DNA of 64,000 bases from Brucella intermedia LMG 3301 (GTDB lineage Bacteria > Pseudomonadota > Alphaproteobacteria > Rhizobiales > Rhizobiaceae), in NCBI RefSeq assembly GCF_000182645.1, contig NZ_ACQA01000001.1:1116001-1180000 (forward strand), read 5' to 3'. Position 1 is the stretch's first letter, and each line of letters begins with the position of its first letter. Below are positions 8,980-19,490 of this stretch, piece after piece. The notes beneath the pieces are model-generated. The model made no database searches and was not told the origin of the DNA. It saw nothing but the letters and a program-made list of their open reading frames with translations. Position numbers and translations under genes: made by a program.

Positions 8980-9609
8980 ATGAGAGATCCGATCGAAACC
9001 GTCATGAACCTCGTCCCGATGGTGGTTGAGCAGACCAACCGTGGCGAACGGGCCTATGATATTTTCTCGCGCCTTCTGAAGGAGCGCATCATCTTCGTGA
9101 ACGGACCGGTTGAAGACGGAATGTCGATGCTGGTATGCGCGCAGCTTCTCTTTCTCGAAGCGGAAAATCCGAAGAAAGAGATCAACATGTACATCAATTC
9201 GCCCGGCGGCGTGGTGACGTCCGGCATGGCGATCTATGATACGATGCAGTTCATCCGTCCGCCGGTTTCCACGCTTTGCATGGGCCAGGCCGCCTCGATG
9301 GGCTCGCTGCTTCTGACGGCAGGCGCCACCGGCCAGCGTTATGCGCTGCCGAACGCGCGCATCATGGTCCACCAGCCATCGGGCGGTTTCCAGGGGCAGG
9401 CCTCGGACATCGAGCGCCATGCGCAGGACATCATCAAGATGAAGCGCCGCCTGAACGAAATCTACGTCAAGCATACGGGCCGCGATTACGAGACGATCGA
9501 ACGCACGCTCGACCGCGACCATTTCATGACCGCGCAGGAAGCGCTCGAATTCGGCCTCATCGACAAGGTGGTCGAAGCGCGCGACGTGAGCGCGGACGAA
9601 TCGAAGTAA
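8980..9609 (+). CDS. clpP: ATP-dependent Clp protease proteolytic subunit ClpP
   Basis: 209 residues from the ATG at 8980, with AGAGG upstream; the frame is open from 8917 but the extra 21 residues do not look like ClpP. Catalytic Ser106 lies in GQAASMGS, His131 in MVHQPSGG, and the aspartate in LDRDHF (178-180). ClpP forms a double heptameric peptidase chamber fed by ClpX or ClpA. clpX follows after a terminator and a 410-base gap, so the two are probably separate transcription units. Confidence 0.95.
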   Translation: MRDPIETVMNLVPMVVEQTNRGERAYDIFSRLLKERIIFVNGPVEDGMSMLVCAQLLFLEAENPKKEINMYINSPGGVVTSGMAIYDTMQFIRPPVSTLCMGQAASMGSLLLTAGATGQRYALPNARIMVHQPSGGFQGQASDIERHAQDIIKMKRRLNEIYVKHTGRDYETIERTLDRDHFMTAQEALEFGLIDKVVEARDVSADESK

Positions 9610-9640
9610 GAGCCGGATTCTCCGGCTCGCACCTGTTTTT
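9610..9640 (+). terminator. rho-independent terminator of clpP
   Basis: GAGCCGGA (9610-9617), loop TTC, TCCGGCTC (9621-9628), then CGCACCTGTTTTT. The perfect 8-bp stem starts directly after the clpP stop codon. Confidence 0.75.
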
Positions 9641-10019
9641 AGCGCCCTTTGCCACAAAAGGGGCCCAATTCTTGCACCTACGTGATGGTTAACGCGCCGC
9701 GTTAAGCATCTGTTGGGGTTCGGGGCGCTAAACTTGGTCAGATTATGCCGAATCTTTGCCGGGAACATATTTTTCATTTGTTCGGCGGTGCAGCTTCTGC
9801 AAAAGTCGCCAGATGGTTCCTTCGGTCGGGGAGCCATACGGTGACGAATCCTGAGACTACTGGCCCTTGATTACAGGTCCAGGACTATAGGCAGCGCGTA
9901 TCTGCTGCTGTTGTGACCGGCGGGAGGCGCGTTTCTCCTCCAGCACTGGGTCCGAACCGGAAGAAACGATCGATCTGAAGCGCCCAAGGCTCATTTCGAT
10001 CAACTGAAAGGAAACTGCA
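9641..10019. other. clpP-clpX intergenic region with TTAA palindrome
   Basis: No coding sequence is seen. At 9689-9705 lies the near-perfect palindrome TTAACGCGCCGCGTTAA (two TTAA half-sites 9 bp apart), which resembles but does not match the CtrA box (TTAA-N7-TTAA). The clpX promoter must be in this stretch; AAAGGAAA at 10009-10016 is the clpX ribosome site. Confidence 0.5.
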
Positions 10020-11294
10020 ATGAGCAAAGTCAGCAACGGCGGCGGCGATTCCAAGAATACGCTCTATTGCTCGTTCTGCGGCAAAAGCCAGCATGAAGTG
10101 CGCAAGCTGATTGCAGGCCCGACCGTTTTCATCTGCGACGAGTGCGTCGAACTCTGCATGGACATCATCCGCGAGGAAAACAAATCCTCCATGGTGAAGT
10201 CGCGCGAGGGCGTGCCCACGCCGCAGGAAATCATGGCCGTCCTTGACGATTACGTCATCGGCCAGAAGGATGCCAAGCGCGTTCTGTCGGTTGCGGTACA
10301 CAATCACTACAAGCGTCTCGCCCATCAGTCGAAGAACAGCGACATCGAGCTTGCGAAGTCGAACATTCTGCTCGTGGGCCCCACGGGCTGCGGCAAGACC
10401 TATCTTGCCCAGACGCTCGCCCGCATCATCGATGTGCCGTTCACCATGGCCGATGCGACGACGCTGACGGAAGCCGGCTATGTCGGTGAAGATGTCGAGA
10501 ACATCATCCTGAAACTGCTTCAGGCTGCCGATTACAACGTGGAACGCGCGCAGCGCGGCATCGTCTATATCGACGAAGTCGACAAGATCAGCCGCAAGTC
10601 GGATAACCCGTCCATCACGCGCGACGTGTCGGGCGAGGGCGTCCAGCAGGCGCTTCTGAAGATCATGGAAGGCACCGTCGCTTCCGTGCCGCCGCAGGGT
10701 GGCCGCAAGCATCCGCAGCAGGAATTCCTGCAGGTGGACACGACGAACATCCTCTTCATCTGCGGCGGCGCATTTGCCGGTCTGGACAAGATCATCTCCG
10801 CACGCGGCGAAAAGACCTCCATCGGCTTCGGCGCCACCGTCAAGTCGGTCGATGAACGCCGCATCGGTGACGTCTTCAGGGAACTGGAGCCGGAAGACCT
10901 TCTGAAATTCGGCCTCATTCCGGAATTCGTCGGTCGTCTGCCCGTGATCGCGACACTCGAAGACCTCGATGTCGATGCCCTGGTGCAGATCCTGACCGAG
11001 CCGAAGAACGCGCTCGTAAAGCAGTATCAGCGCCTGTTCGACATGGAAAATGTCGAGCTGAGCTTCCACGACGACGCCCTGCGGGCGATTGCCAACAAGG
11101 CGGTCGAGCGCAAGACGGGTGCACGCGGCCTGCGTTCGATCATGGAAAAGATCCTGCTCGACACGATGTTCGAACTTCCGACGCTGGAAGGCGTGCAGGA
11201 AGTGGTTATTTCCGGCGATGTGGTGGATGGCAGCGCCCGTCCGCTCTATATCTATGCCGAGCGGCAGGACGAAAAGGGTAATGTTTCCGCCTGA
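10020..11294 (+). CDS. clpX: ATP-dependent unfoldase ClpX
   Basis: 424 residues. The N-terminal zinc-binding domain has C17-x2-C20 and C39-x2-C42. Walker A is GPTGCGKT (120-127), the substrate-gripping pore loop GYVGED (153-158), and the ClpP-docking loop appears as IGFGA (IGF motif). Walker B is VYIDEVDKI. ClpX unfolds tagged substrates and feeds ClpP; in this class ClpXP also degrades cell-cycle regulators such as CtrA. The protein looks complete and typical. Confidence 0.97.
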   Translation: MSKVSNGGGDSKNTLYCSFCGKSQHEVRKLIAGPTVFICDECVELCMDIIREENKSSMVKSREGVPTPQEIMAVLDDYVIGQKDAKRVLSVAVHNHYKRLAHQSKNSDIELAKSNILLVGPTGCGKTYLAQTLARIIDVPFTMADATTLTEAGYVGEDVENIILKLLQAADYNVERAQRGIVYIDEVDKISRKSDNPSITRDVSGEGVQQALLKIMEGTVASVPPQGGRKHPQQEFLQVDTTNILFICGGAFAGLDKIISARGEKTSIGFGATVKSVDERRIGDVFRELEPEDLLKFGLIPEFVGRLPVIATLEDLDVDALVQILTEPKNALVKQYQRLFDMENVELSFHDDALRAIANKAVERKTGARGLRSIMEKILLDTMFELPTLEGVQEVVISGDVVDGSARPLYIYAERQDEKGNVSA

Positions 11295-11340
11295 AGCATT
11301 TCCGGCAAAAGTGCGTAGCGGTTTTGCGTCGGATAATGCG
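11294..11340 (+). repeat. dispersed short repeat, family B (clpX copy)
   Basis: Starts at the last base of the clpX stop: AAGCATTTCCGGCAAAAG, then a unit GCGGTTTTGCGTCGGATA at 11318-11335. Related copies begin at 14146 (after lon) and 58438 (before the patatin gene), and its right part recurs at 39024 (after gyrA, 21 of 22 bases over 11318-11339). Confidence 0.65.
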
Positions 11341-11708
11341 CAATATTCGCGGCAGCAATCATTCAAAAGAAGGCCGCGCAAGCGGCCTTTTTCATGTGCT
11401 GGGCCACATCCAGCCATGTCACGAAAAAGTGCAGGCCGGTGAGATGACCTGCTTCAGGCTTGCGTGGGGCTTAACCTGTCACTATTGCAGGGCAGCAATC
11501 AGGGTACAGGCCAAGCTGGATATTGTACTAATGCGCGGCACAGCGCAGGATAGATGACGATTCTATGAAAGCCGGCCCGATAAAGCCTATTGAATTGCCG
11601 GGGTCGGCTCTCCAAGTATGGACCGAAGCACATTCGTGACCTGCCTCATGACGAAAGGGGGCGCGGATGTGGCAGTCAGGTTGAAAGACCTGAGAAAGGA
11701 CTTGAACT
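11295..11708. other. clpX-lon intergenic region
   Basis: 414 bases. It begins with a dispersed repeat (to about 11340), then the clpX terminator (11366-11393). The remainder, about 300 bases, holds no credible gene and must contain the lon promoter. Heat-shock (RpoH) control of lon is likely from family knowledge, but no convincing RpoH promoter could be picked by eye. The lon ribosome site GAAAGGA is at 11694-11700. Confidence 0.5.
11366..11393 (+). terminator. rho-independent terminator of clpX
   Basis: AAGGCCGC (11370-11377), loop GCAA, GCGGCCTT (11382-11389) followed by TTTT. The A-rich left flank suggests activity in both directions. Confidence 0.8.
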
Positions 11709-14147
11709 ATGACGAGTACTGAACAGAAGACACCGCTGGGTGGCTCTGAAGCGGGCGGTGCAGACGGGCTCTATGCCGTTTTGCCGTTGCGTGACATCGT
11801 CGTTTTCCCCCATATGATCGTTCCGCTTTTTGTCGGCCGCGAAAAGTCCATTCGCGCGCTGGAGGAAGTGATGGGCGTGGACAAGCAGATCCTGCTTGCC
11901 ACCCAGAAGAACGCCGCCGATGACGATCCGGCACCGGATGCGATTTATGAAATCGGCACGATTGCCAATGTGCTGCAGCTTCTCAAGCTGCCGGACGGCA
12001 CCGTCAAGGTGCTGGTCGAAGGCACGGCGCGCGCCAGGGTTTCCAAGTTTACGGACCGCGAAGACTATCACGAGGCCTATGCTGCGGCTCTGCCGGAGCC
12101 TGATGAAGATGCCGTCGAGATCGAGGCGCTCGCCCGCTCGGTGGTTTCCGACTTCGAAAACTACGTCAAGCTGAACAAGAAGATTTCGCCGGAAGTGGTT
12201 GGCGCCGCCAGCCAGATCGACGACTATTCGAAGCTTGCCGACACGGTTGCCTCGCATCTCGCGATCAAGATTCCTGAGAAGCAGGAAATGCTTTCGATCC
12301 TCTCGGTGCGCGAGCGCCTTGAGAAGGCGCTTTCCTTCATGGAAGCCGAAATTTCGGTTCTCCAGGTTGAGAAGCGTATCCGCAGCCGCGTCAAGCGCCA
12401 GATGGAGAAGACGCAGCGCGAATACTATCTCAACGAGCAGATGAAGGCGATCCAGAAGGAGCTTGGCGATGGCGAGGACGGTCGCGATGAAGCGGCAGAA
12501 CTCGAAGAACGCATCAACAAGACCAAGCTTTCCAAGGAAGCCCGCGAAAAGGCCCAGGCCGAGCTGAAGAAGCTGCGCAGCATGAGCCCGATGTCGGCCG
12601 AGGCGACGGTCGTCCGCAACTATCTCGACTGGCTGCTGTCCATTCCGTGGGGCAAGAAGTCGAAGATCAAGCAGGACCTGAACTTCGCCGAAGAAGTGCT
12701 CGATGACGAGCATTTCGGCCTCGACAAGGTCAAGGAACGCATCGTCGAATATCTCGCGGTGCAGGCCCGCTCGACCAAGATCAAGGGCCCGATCCTCTGC
12801 CTCGTCGGACCTCCCGGCGTCGGCAAGACCTCGCTCGCCCGCTCGATCGCCAAGGCTACCGGCCGTGAATATGTCCGCATGTCGCTCGGCGGCGTGCGTG
12901 ACGAGGCCGAAATCCGCGGTCACCGCCGCACCTATATCGGCTCGATGCCCGGCAAGGTCATCCAGTCGATGAAGAAGGCGAAGAAGTCCAACCCGCTCTT
13001 CCTGCTCGATGAGATCGACAAGATGGGCCAGGATTTCCGCGGCGATCCGTCATCGGCAATGCTCGAGGTGCTGGATCCTGAACAGAACTCGACCTTCATG
13101 GATCACTACCTTGAAGTCGAATACGATCTGTCGAACGTCATGTTCGTGACGACGGCCAATACGCTGAACATTCCCGGCCCGCTTCTGGACCGTATGGAAG
13201 TCATCCGTATTGCCGGCTACACCGAAGATGAAAAGCTCGAGATCGCCAAACGGCACCTGCTGCCGAAGGCGATCAAGGATCACGCCCTGCAGCCGAAGGA
13301 GTTTTCGGTCACGGACGATGCGCTGCGCAATGTTATCCGCCTCTACACGCGGGAAGCAGGTGTGCGTAGCCTCGAACGCGAACTGATGACGCTGGCGCGC
13401 AAGGCCGTGACCGACATTCTGAAGTCGAAGAAGAAGTCGGTGAAAGTCACCGAAAAGAACCTCTCCGACTATCTGGGTGTCGAGCGGTACCGCTTCGGCC
13501 AGATTGATGGCGAGGATCAGGTTGGCGTCGTGACAGGCCTTGCCTGGACGGAAGTCGGCGGCGAATTGCTGACCATCGAAGGCGTCATGATGCCCGGCAA
13601 GGGCCGCATGACCGTCACGGGTAACCTCCGCGACGTGATGAAGGAATCGATCTCGGCGGCGGCATCTTATGTCCGCAGCAGGGCAATCGATTTCGGCATC
13701 GAGCCTCCGCTGTTCGACAAGCGCGACATCCACGTGCACGTGCCGGAAGGTGCGACGCCGAAGGACGGTCCGTCCGCAGGCATCGCCATGGTCACGGCGA
13801 TTGTCTCCGTGCTGACCGGCATTCCGGTTCGCAAGGACATCGCAATGACGGGCGAAGTCACGCTGCGCGGGCGGGTCCTGCCCATCGGTGGCCTCAAGGA
13901 AAAGCTCCTCGCGGCACTGCGCGGCGGCATCAAGAAGGTTCTGATCCCGGAAGAAAACGCCAAGGATCTGGCGGATATTCCGGACAATGTGAAGAACAGT
14001 CTTGAGATCGTTCCGGTGTCCCGCGTGGGTGAGGTGCTCAAGCACGCTCTGGTTCGCGAGCCCGAGCCGATTGAATGGACGGAGCCCGCAAATGCGACAC
14101 CGGTCCCTTCAGTCGAGGAAGAAGCTGGCGCTTCGATGGCCCATTAA
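11709..14147 (+). CDS. lon: ATP-dependent protease Lon (LonA)
   Basis: 812 residues. The N-terminal substrate-binding domain (about 20-215) is followed by a coiled-coil stretch, the AAA+ module with Walker A GPPGVGKT (367-374) and Walker [10 protein letters not shown], and the C-terminal protease with catalytic Ser689 in [11 protein letters not shown] and the lysine of LKEKLLAAL. Lon degrades misfolded and short-lived regulatory proteins in the cytoplasm. The last 30 residues are low in complexity and acidic, as is common. Two strong hairpins follow. Confidence 0.97.
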   Translation: MTSTEQKTPLGGSEAGGADGLYAVLPLRDIVVFPHMIVPLFVGREKSIRALEEVMGVDKQILLATQKNAADDDPAPDAIYEIGTIANVLQLLKLPDGTVKVLVEGTARARVSKFTDREDYHEAYAAALPEPDEDAVEIEALARSVVSDFENYVKLNKKISPEVVGAASQIDDYSKLADTVASHLAIKIPEKQEMLSILSVRERLEKALSFMEAEISVLQVEKRIRSRVKRQMEKTQREYYLNEQMKAIQKELGDGEDGRDEAAELEERINKTKLSKEAREKAQAELKKLRSMSPMSAEATVVRNYLDWLLSIPWGKKSKIKQDLNFAEEVLDDEHFGLDKVKERIVEYLAVQARSTKIKGPILCLVGPPGVGKTSLARSIAKATGREYVRMSLGGVRDEAEIRGHRRTYIGSMPGKVIQSMKKAKKSNPLFLLDEIDKMGQDFRGDPSSAMLEVLDPEQNSTFMDHYLEVEYDLSNVMFVTTANTLNIPGPLLDRMEVIRIAGYTEDEKLEIAKRHLLPKAIKDHALQPKEFSVTDDALRNVIRLYTREAGVRSLERELMTLARKAVTDILKSKKKSVKVTEKNLSDYLGVERYRFGQIDGEDQVGVVTGLAWTEVGGELLTIEGVMMPGKGRMTVTGNLRDVMKESISAAASYVRSRAIDFGIEPPLFDKRDIHVHVPEGATPKDGPSAGIAMVTAIVSVLTGIPVRKDIAMTGEVTLRGRVLPIGGLKEKLLAALRGGIKKVLIPEENAKDLADIPDNVKNSLEIVPVSRVGEVLKHALVREPEPIEWTEPANATPVPSVEEEAGASMAH

Positions 14148-14200
14148 GGCGTTTCCGGCAAACGTTCGAAAGAGTTTGCTTATTGGCGATGCGCTGAAAT
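14146..14200 (+). repeat. dispersed short repeat, family B (lon copy)
   Basis: AAGGCGTTTCCGGCAAACG begins within the lon stop codon and continues to a GGCGATGCGCTGAAA end. It is diverged from the clpX-adjacent copy but keeps its order of blocks. Confidence 0.5.
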
Positions 14201-14271
14201 GAACTTCCGGCAGGCGATTCTGATTCAGTCGGATAGTCCTGCCGGAAGCTGTCTATCAGGACCAACAATCG

Positions 14272-14330
14272 AAATGCCGGGCAATTTGCCCGGCATTTCT
14301 GTGTTTAACCCCGGTTTTCCGGGGTTTTTT
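14272..14330 (+). terminator. tandem terminators between lon and hup
   Basis: First hairpin: AAATGCCGGGCAA (14272-14284) against TTGCCCGGCATTT (14286-14298), 13 complementary bases. Second: AACCCCGG (14307-14314), loop TTTT, CCGGGGTT (14319-14326) with a T6 run in total at 14325-14330. Two in series make a strong stop for lon and isolate hup. Confidence 0.85.
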
Positions 14331-14424
14331 CACGTTGACAGGCTTGGTTTGTGAAACGATTTGAATAAACTCCGACCAATCCGGTCACGTTATCCGTTCC
14401 GGTAGATAAAGAAAGGAAATGCCA

Positions 14425-14700
14425 ATGAACAAGAACGAATTGGTTGCCGCAGTTGCGGAAAAGGGCGGTTTGACGAAGGCTGACGCCGGTACTGCTGTTG
14501 ACGCCGTACTCGCTGCTGTTACCGGCGCCCTGAAGGCTGGTGAAGAAGTCCGTCTGCCTGGCTTCGGCGTTTTCTCCGTTTCGCATCGCGCTGCCTCGAC
14601 CGGCCGTAACCCGTCGACCGGCAAGGAAGTTGCTATCCCGGCTCGCAACGTGCCGAAGTTCTCGGCTGGCAAGGGCCTGAAGGACGCCGTAAACGGCTAA
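14425..14700 (+). CDS. hup: DNA-binding protein HU
   Basis: 91 residues from the ATG at 14425; GAAAGGAA upstream gives eight-base spacing to this ATG but only two to an in-frame ATG at 14419. The start MNKNELVAAVAEKGG and the DNA-binding arm GRNPSTGKEVAIPAR (about 55-69) are diagnostic. HU is a dimeric nucleoid protein that bends DNA. Strong terminators flank the gene on both sides, so it is monocistronic and probably highly expressed. Confidence 0.97.
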   Translation: MNKNELVAAVAEKGGLTKADAGTAVDAVLAAVTGALKAGEEVRLPGFGVFSVSHRAASTGRNPSTGKEVAIPARNVPKFSAGKGLKDAVNG

Positions 14701-14786
14701 TCATGATCTGGAGAGTGAAAGCTCTTCGAACGGATCGTGACATTAAATTTCCAGCCATCGCGGCATGATCGCGATTGGCTGTCGAG

Positions 14787-14812
14787 AAGGCCCGGTTTAT
14801 CCGGGCTTTTTT
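14787..14812 (+). terminator. rho-independent terminator of hup
   Basis: GCCCGG (14790-14795), loop TTTAT, CCGGGC (14801-14806) then TTTTTT. The stem extends by AA/TT outside. Confidence 0.85.
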
Positions 14813-14898
14813 CGTTTGTGTGGTGAGGGGGTGCTTCAACAAACCCTCGCGATATGGCACCTTGAGAACGGTTATCTCGGGCTGATTTGGAGACGGAT

Positions 14899-15219
14899 AT
14901 GCTCGCCGTTGGTTTAGTTGGTTTTGCATTAAGCGTGCTGCTGGCGGTGGCCGCCAACAGCAGGTTTGCGGACCTTGAGCGGCTTCCCATGCAGTGGGGG
15001 CTGTCAGGCCAGGTTAACTGGACGGCACCGCGCGTTCTGGGTCTGGCCTTTGTCCCTGTGCTTTACGCCGTGCTGGCCGGTATCTTCATTTGGGCCGCGG
15101 AGCATGATCCCGAAAAATACACTGCAAAATCGGTGGGCATAGTGCTGATCGCACTGATTGCGGTACAGATTCTCCACTTGTGGATGATCGATCGATATCG
15201 GTTAAAGCTGCTCAAATAA
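14899..15219 (+). CDS. small membrane protein, DUF1648/SdpI-N-like
   Basis: 106 residues from the ATG at 14899, which has GGAG six bases upstream; a TTG at 14887 would overlap that site. Three hydrophobic segments are seen at about 2-20, 49-68 and 80-98. The loop after the first (LPMQWGLSGQVNWTAPR, about 30-46) resembles the DUF1648 pattern of a proline, then N/Q-W, then G-x-V/P. DUF1648 occurs at the N-terminus of SdpI-type immunity proteins and alone in small proteins; function here is unknown. It stands alone between hup and a convergent gene. Confidence 0.7.
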   Translation: MLAVGLVGFALSVLLAVAANSRFADLERLPMQWGLSGQVNWTAPRVLGLAFVPVLYAVLAGIFIWAAEHDPEKYTAKSVGIVLIALIAVQILHLWMIDRYRLKLLK

Positions 15220-15261
15220 CGGAAGCCCGAAGCATTTCGCAGCCAAAAGGATAGGGCTCTC

Positions 15262-15843
15262 TCACCGAGCGTCCTGCTGCGGACATCGCGCCATAATCAA
15301 AACCGTGTCTGGAGAGCGAATGAGCAGCATATCGTCATAGGGGCGCGTAATGGTCACAACACCATTACTCCTCTGCAATATCGCGGATATCATTCTCTTC
15401 TCCGCCGGAGAAACAGCGTCCCCATCAGCAATTCCCAGCCTGCGCACAAGCGGCTGAACGTCAGTATATGAACCGAACTGGTTTTCAGAGCGGGCCGTAT
15501 AAATGGTGGATGACGGGTTTTTGCTGGCAGGCGCCGTGGTCGCTTCGAATGAATACGGGTTCAGAACCCGCACAGCTATTCTTCCAAGACTCGAAGGTTT
15601 GCAAAACAGATCAAGTTTTGCTGGATCGATTTCGGCTGGCTGCAATGTGCTGATCGCAAACCAGTCTCCATCAAGACCGTCGAAAATCTTCTTGCGATTT
15701 GCTTCTGGATTGGTGACGTCGCCCACCAGAGTTTCCATGGTCGCTTTGTAACGATCAAGAATGTCGGCCGCGTCAGCAAAAACCGGCGTAGCAGTGAGCG
15801 CCAGTGCTGAACAGACGACCAGTCCAAGAATGCTGTGCCGCAT
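15262..15843 (-). CDS. conserved periplasmic protein of unknown function
   Basis: 193 residues from the ATG at 15843 (GGGGA five bases upstream); a start four codons earlier would bury that site. A signal peptide with a hydrophobic core (about 4-19) ends near PVFA-DAAD, so export to the periplasm is expected. The mature domain shows no recognised catalytic motif and has only two cysteines (one mid-protein in LDLFCKPSS, one near the C-terminus in MARCPQQ). It converges with the small membrane protein and lies downstream of uvrA on the same strand. Confidence 0.75.
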   Translation of the reverse strand: MRHSILGLVVCSALALTATPVFADAADILDRYKATMETLVGDVTNPEANRKKIFDGLDGDWFAISTLQPAEIDPAKLDLFCKPSSLGRIAVRVLNPYSFEATTAPASKNPSSTIYTARSENQFGSYTDVQPLVRRLGIADGDAVSPAEKRMISAILQRSNGVVTITRPYDDMLLIRSPDTVLIMARCPQQDAR

Positions 15844-15977
15844 GTCTATCCCCATCGGTCAGATTGTTTGCACCTTATCTCACAAGTGGCGATAAGAAGG
15901 CCAGCCAAGCTGGCAAGTGCAAAAAACCGTGGGGATAGGCATCAACAGGGGGAGGCTCTACATAGGCGAAGCCGTTC

Positions 15978-18902
15978 CTACTCCGCCGCCTCTGAACTGC
16001 GCTTGGGGCGGCGTTCCAGCAGTTCCTTGAGGAAGTGGCCGGTATAGGAGCGCTTCTCCTTCACAATGTCTTCCGGACGGCCCACGGCGACAATCTCGCC
16101 GCCGCCATCGCCGCCTTCCGGTCCAAGATCGATCACCCAGTCAGCCGTCTTGATGACTTCCAGATTGTGCTCGATCACAACGACCGTATTGCCCTGTTCC
16201 ACCAGCTCGTGCAGCACTTCCAAAAGTTTTGCCACATCGTGGAAGTGCAGGCCGGTTGTCGGTTCGTCCAGAATATAGAGCGTGCGGCCCGTCGCGCGGC
16301 GCGACAGTTCCTTGGCAAGCTTCACGCGCTGTGCCTCACCACCCGAAAGCGTCGTCGCCTGCTGGCCGACCTTGATATAGCCGAGACCGACCTTGACGAG
16401 CGTTTCCAGCTTGTCGCGCACTGCGGGCACGGCGGAGAAGAACTCCGCACCTTCCTCGACAGTCATATCCAGCACATCGGCGATGGACTTACCCTTGAAC
16501 AGGACTTCCAGCGTTTCGCGGTTATAGCGCTTGCCGTGGCAGACATCGCAAGTCACATACACATCCGGCAGGAAGTGCATCTCGATCTTGATGACGCCAT
16601 CGCCCTGGCAGGCCTCGCAGCGCCCGCCCTTCACGTTGAACGAGAAGCGGCCCGGCTGATAGCCGCGTGCCTTGGCTTCCGGCAGGCCCGCGAACCAGTC
16701 GCGGATCGGCGTGAAGGCACCGGTATAGGTTGCCGGGTTAGAGCGCGGCGTGCGGCCAATCGGCGACTGGTCGATATCAATCACCTTGTCTAGGAACTCC
16801 AGCCCCTCGATACGGTCATGCTCCGCCGGATGCTCGCGCGAACCCATGATGCGGCGCGAAGCGGCCTTGAACAGCGTTTCGATCAGGAAGGTGGACTTGC
16901 CGCCGCCAGAAACGCCGGTAACAGCAGTGAAGGTGCCGAGCGGAATATCCGCCGAGACATTTTTCAGGTTGTTGCCGCGCGCGCCCACTACGCGAATGCG
17001 CTTGGACTTGGAAATCTTGCGCCGCTCCGCCGGGACGGCAACTTCCATCGCACCCGACAGATATTTGCCGGTCAGCGAGTTCGCATTGGACATCACGTCC
17101 TGCGGCGATCCTTGCGCGATGATCTTGCCGCCATGGACACCAGCCGCCGGGCCGATATCGACCACGTAATCGGCAGTCAGGATCGCATCTTCATCGTGTT
17201 CGACCACGATGACCGTATTGCCGAGATCGCGCAGATGGCGCAGCGTGTCGAGAAGGCGGGCATTGTCGCGCTGATGCAGGCCGATGGACGGCTCATCCAG
17301 CACGTAGAGCACGCCGGTCAGCCCGGAGCCGATTTGCGAGGCAAGACGGATGCGCTGGCTTTCACCGCCCGACAGCGTGCCGGAATTGCGCGCCAGCGTC
17401 AGGTAATCAAGACCCACATCATTGAGGAATTGCAGGCGCTCGCGGATTTCCTTGAGGATGCGGGCGGCAATTTCGCGCTGCTTGTCGTTGAAGCTGCTGT
17501 CGATATCACGGAACCAGGCATCGGCCTTGCGGATCGACATTTCGGTGATTTCACCGATGTGCTTCATGCCGACCTTGACCGCCAGCGCCTCCGGCTTCAG
17601 GCGGAAACCGTTACAGGCCGGGCAGGGCGTCGAGGCCATGAAGCGCTCGATATCTTCACGCGACCAGGCGGAATCGGTCTCCTTCCAGCGGCGTTCCAGA
17701 TTGGGGATAACGCCTTCAAAAGCTTTCGTCGTCTGGTAGGAACGCAAGCCATCATCATACTGAAAGGTGATTTCCTTGCCCTTGGTGCCGTAAAGAATGG
17801 CCTGTCGGGCTTCTTCCGGAATATCAGCCCATTTTGCGCCGATCTTGAAGCCATAGGCTTTGCCAAGCGCTTCCAGCGTCTGATTGTAGTAGGGCGACGA
17901 GGATCGCGCCCACGGGGCAATCGCGCCGTCCTTCAGCACTGCCGTTTCGTCGGGAACGATCAGGTTGGGATCGATGGCCTGCTGCGTGCCGAGGCCGTCG
18001 CAGGTCGGGCAGGCGCCGAAGGGATTGTTGAACGAGAACAGGCGCGGCTCGATTTCCGGGATGGTGAAGCCGGAGACCGGGCAGGCGAACTTTTCCGAAA
18101 ACAGAATGCGTTCATGCGTCTCGTTGGCCGATTTGTTGGCAGCACCGCCTTCCGCCGTTTCTTCAGGCGGCAGCGGCTTGTCGGCAAATTCCGCAACGGC
18201 CAGCCCTTCGGCAAGCTTGAGGCAGGTTTCAAGGCTGTCGGCGAGGCGGGTCGAAAGGTCAGGCCGAACCACCACGCGGTCAACCACCACATCGATATCG
18301 TGCTTGTATTTCTTGTCGAGTGCCGGAACATCGGCGATTTCATAGAAGGTGCCGTCGACCTTGACGCGCTGGAAGCCCTTCTTCTGAAGCTCCGCCAGTT
18401 CCTTCTTGTACTCGCCCTTGCGGCCGCGAACGATGGGCGCGAGGATATAGAGGCGGGTGCCTTCCTCAACCGCCATGACGCGATCGACCATCTGGCTGAC
18501 CGTCTGGCTTTCGATGGGAAGGCCGGTCGCCGGCGAATAGGGTACACCCACGCGCGCAAAGAGCAGGCGCATATAGTCGTAGATTTCGGTGACGGTGCCG
18601 ACCGTCGAACGCGGATTGCGGCTCGTCGTCTTCTGCTCGATGGAAATGGCTGGCGACAGGCCGTCGATCTGGTCGACGTCCGGCTTCTGCATCATTTCCA
18701 GGAACTGGCGCGCATAGGCCGAAAGGCTTTCGACATAGCGGCGCTGGCCTTCCGCATAGATCGTATCGAAGGCAAGCGAGGATTTGCCCGAACCGGACAA
18801 GCCTGTCATCACGATCAGCTTGTCGCGAGGCAGATCGAGATCGACATTTTTCAAGTTGTGTTCGCGCGCGCCACGTATGGAAATGAATTTCTGATCGCTC
18901 AT
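15978..18902 (-). CDS. uvrA: excinuclease ABC subunit UvrA
   Basis: 974 residues, normal length. Two ABC modules: Walker [10 protein letters not shown] (about 34-42) and GVSGGGKST, signatures [13 protein letters not shown] and [13 protein letters not shown]. The C-terminal zinc finger is intact (CEAC...CDVC). The first zinc module has C274-P-V-S277 where most UvrA proteins have C-x2-C, with its partners C298 and C301 kept, so one ligand is missing. UvrA recognises bulky DNA lesions and loads UvrB in nucleotide excision repair. An SOS box lies 139 bases upstream of the start, which fits induction by DNA damage. Confidence 0.97.
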   Translation of the reverse strand: MSDQKFISIRGAREHNLKNVDLDLPRDKLIVMTGLSGSGKSSLAFDTIYAEGQRRYVESLSAYARQFLEMMQKPDVDQIDGLSPAISIEQKTTSRNPRSTVGTVTEIYDYMRLLFARVGVPYSPATGLPIESQTVSQMVDRVMAVEEGTRLYILAPIVRGRKGEYKKELAELQKKGFQRVKVDGTFYEIADVPALDKKYKHDIDVVVDRVVVRPDLSTRLADSLETCLKLAEGLAVAEFADKPLPPEETAEGGAANKSANETHERILFSEKFACPVSGFTIPEIEPRLFSFNNPFGACPTCDGLGTQQAIDPNLIVPDETAVLKDGAIAPWARSSSPYYNQTLEALGKAYGFKIGAKWADIPEEARQAILYGTKGKEITFQYDDGLRSYQTTKAFEGVIPNLERRWKETDSAWSREDIERFMASTPCPACNGFRLKPEALAVKVGMKHIGEITEMSIRKADAWFRDIDSSFNDKQREIAARILKEIRERLQFLNDVGLDYLTLARNSGTLSGGESQRIRLASQIGSGLTGVLYVLDEPSIGLHQRDNARLLDTLRHLRDLGNTVIVVEHDEDAILTADYVVDIGPAAGVHGGKIIAQGSPQDVMSNANSLTGKYLSGAMEVAVPAERRKISKSKRIRVVGARGNNLKNVSADIPLGTFTAVTGVSGGGKSTFLIETLFKAASRRIMGSREHPAEHDRIEGLEFLDKVIDIDQSPIGRTPRSNPATYTGAFTPIRDWFAGLPEAKARGYQPGRFSFNVKGGRCEACQGDGVIKIEMHFLPDVYVTCDVCHGKRYNRETLEVLFKGKSIADVLDMTVEEGAEFFSAVPAVRDKLETLVKVGLGYIKVGQQATTLSGGEAQRVKLAKELSRRATGRTLYILDEPTTGLHFHDVAKLLEVLHELVEQGNTVVVIEHNLEVIKTADWVIDLGPEGGDGGGEIVAVGRPEDIVKEKRSYTGHFLKELLERRPKRSSEAAE

Positions 18903-19040
18903 TCCGCGTCCTGCCTGCTCATGATGCCATGGATAAACGGGCGCCGAATGGTGAAACCCGTCGCGCCGGTTTCTAATATGGGGTGGAACCCTCCGATAAG
19001 AAGGGGTCTCGGGTCATTCATCGGTGCACTCTTATCACTG

Positions 19041-19055
19041 GAACAAATATCGAAC
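19041..19055 (-). promoter_or_regulatory. LexA (SOS) box of uvrA
   Basis: GAACAAATATCGAAC, i.e. GTTC-N7-GTTC on the uvrA strand, the direct-repeat LexA site of Rhizobiales. It is 139 bases upstream of the uvrA ATG. Confidence 0.85.
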
Positions 19056-19103
19056 AACCAGCCTTCTGATAGGCGATACGAAATGTGAACGCAAGAGCGT
19101 TGA

Positions 19104-19490
19104 CTGTCACTCCTGACAGGAGCAGACTGGTCTTGCTCGCTGATGGCGGAGAGGTGTCGTGGTGGGATGACGCGGCATCGGCAAGAGGTCCGCAGGAGGC
19201 GGGAAACCCAGTAGGGAGGTAAGGAGCATGAGTCCACCTGACTACGTTGCCTAGCTTTCACAACGATGAAAGCACAATCCATTTCGGTCGCGGCAGCATC
19301 TTTTCGCAAGGAATGATGCCTCGTTGATTGAAACTGCGATTGCCGAAAATCTGAATTTGCGCGGAAGGCAAATGACCGCGCGTCATCGCCGTCCGAAAAT
19401 ATCTGCTGGCGAATTATTGTCTGCACAAGAGCATTGCTCAAAACCCAAGCCCTGCGCGCCAAAGATACAGTGAGCGGCAGGGCTTTTTCT
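19104..19490 (+). ncRNA. candidate small RNA between uvrA and ssb
   Basis: The 3' end is defined by an intrinsic terminator at 19447-19490 for which no plus-strand gene exists upstream, since uvrA runs the other way. The 5' end is not known; 19104 is only the first upstream hairpin. A possible promoter with TTGAAA at 19328-19333 and CTGAAT at 19351-19356 (17-bp spacer) would give a transcript of about 120 nt. No known RNA family was recognised. Confidence 0.4.
19447..19490 (+). terminator. orphan rho-independent terminator
   Basis: AAGCCCTGC (19447-19455) pairs with GCAGGGCTT (19477-19485), followed by TTTCTT. No coding gene precedes it on this strand. Confidence 0.7.

Noticed and set aside
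16818..19088. 756-residue plus-strand open frame over uvrA
   Set aside because: Shadow of uvrA on the opposite strand; no domain recognised.
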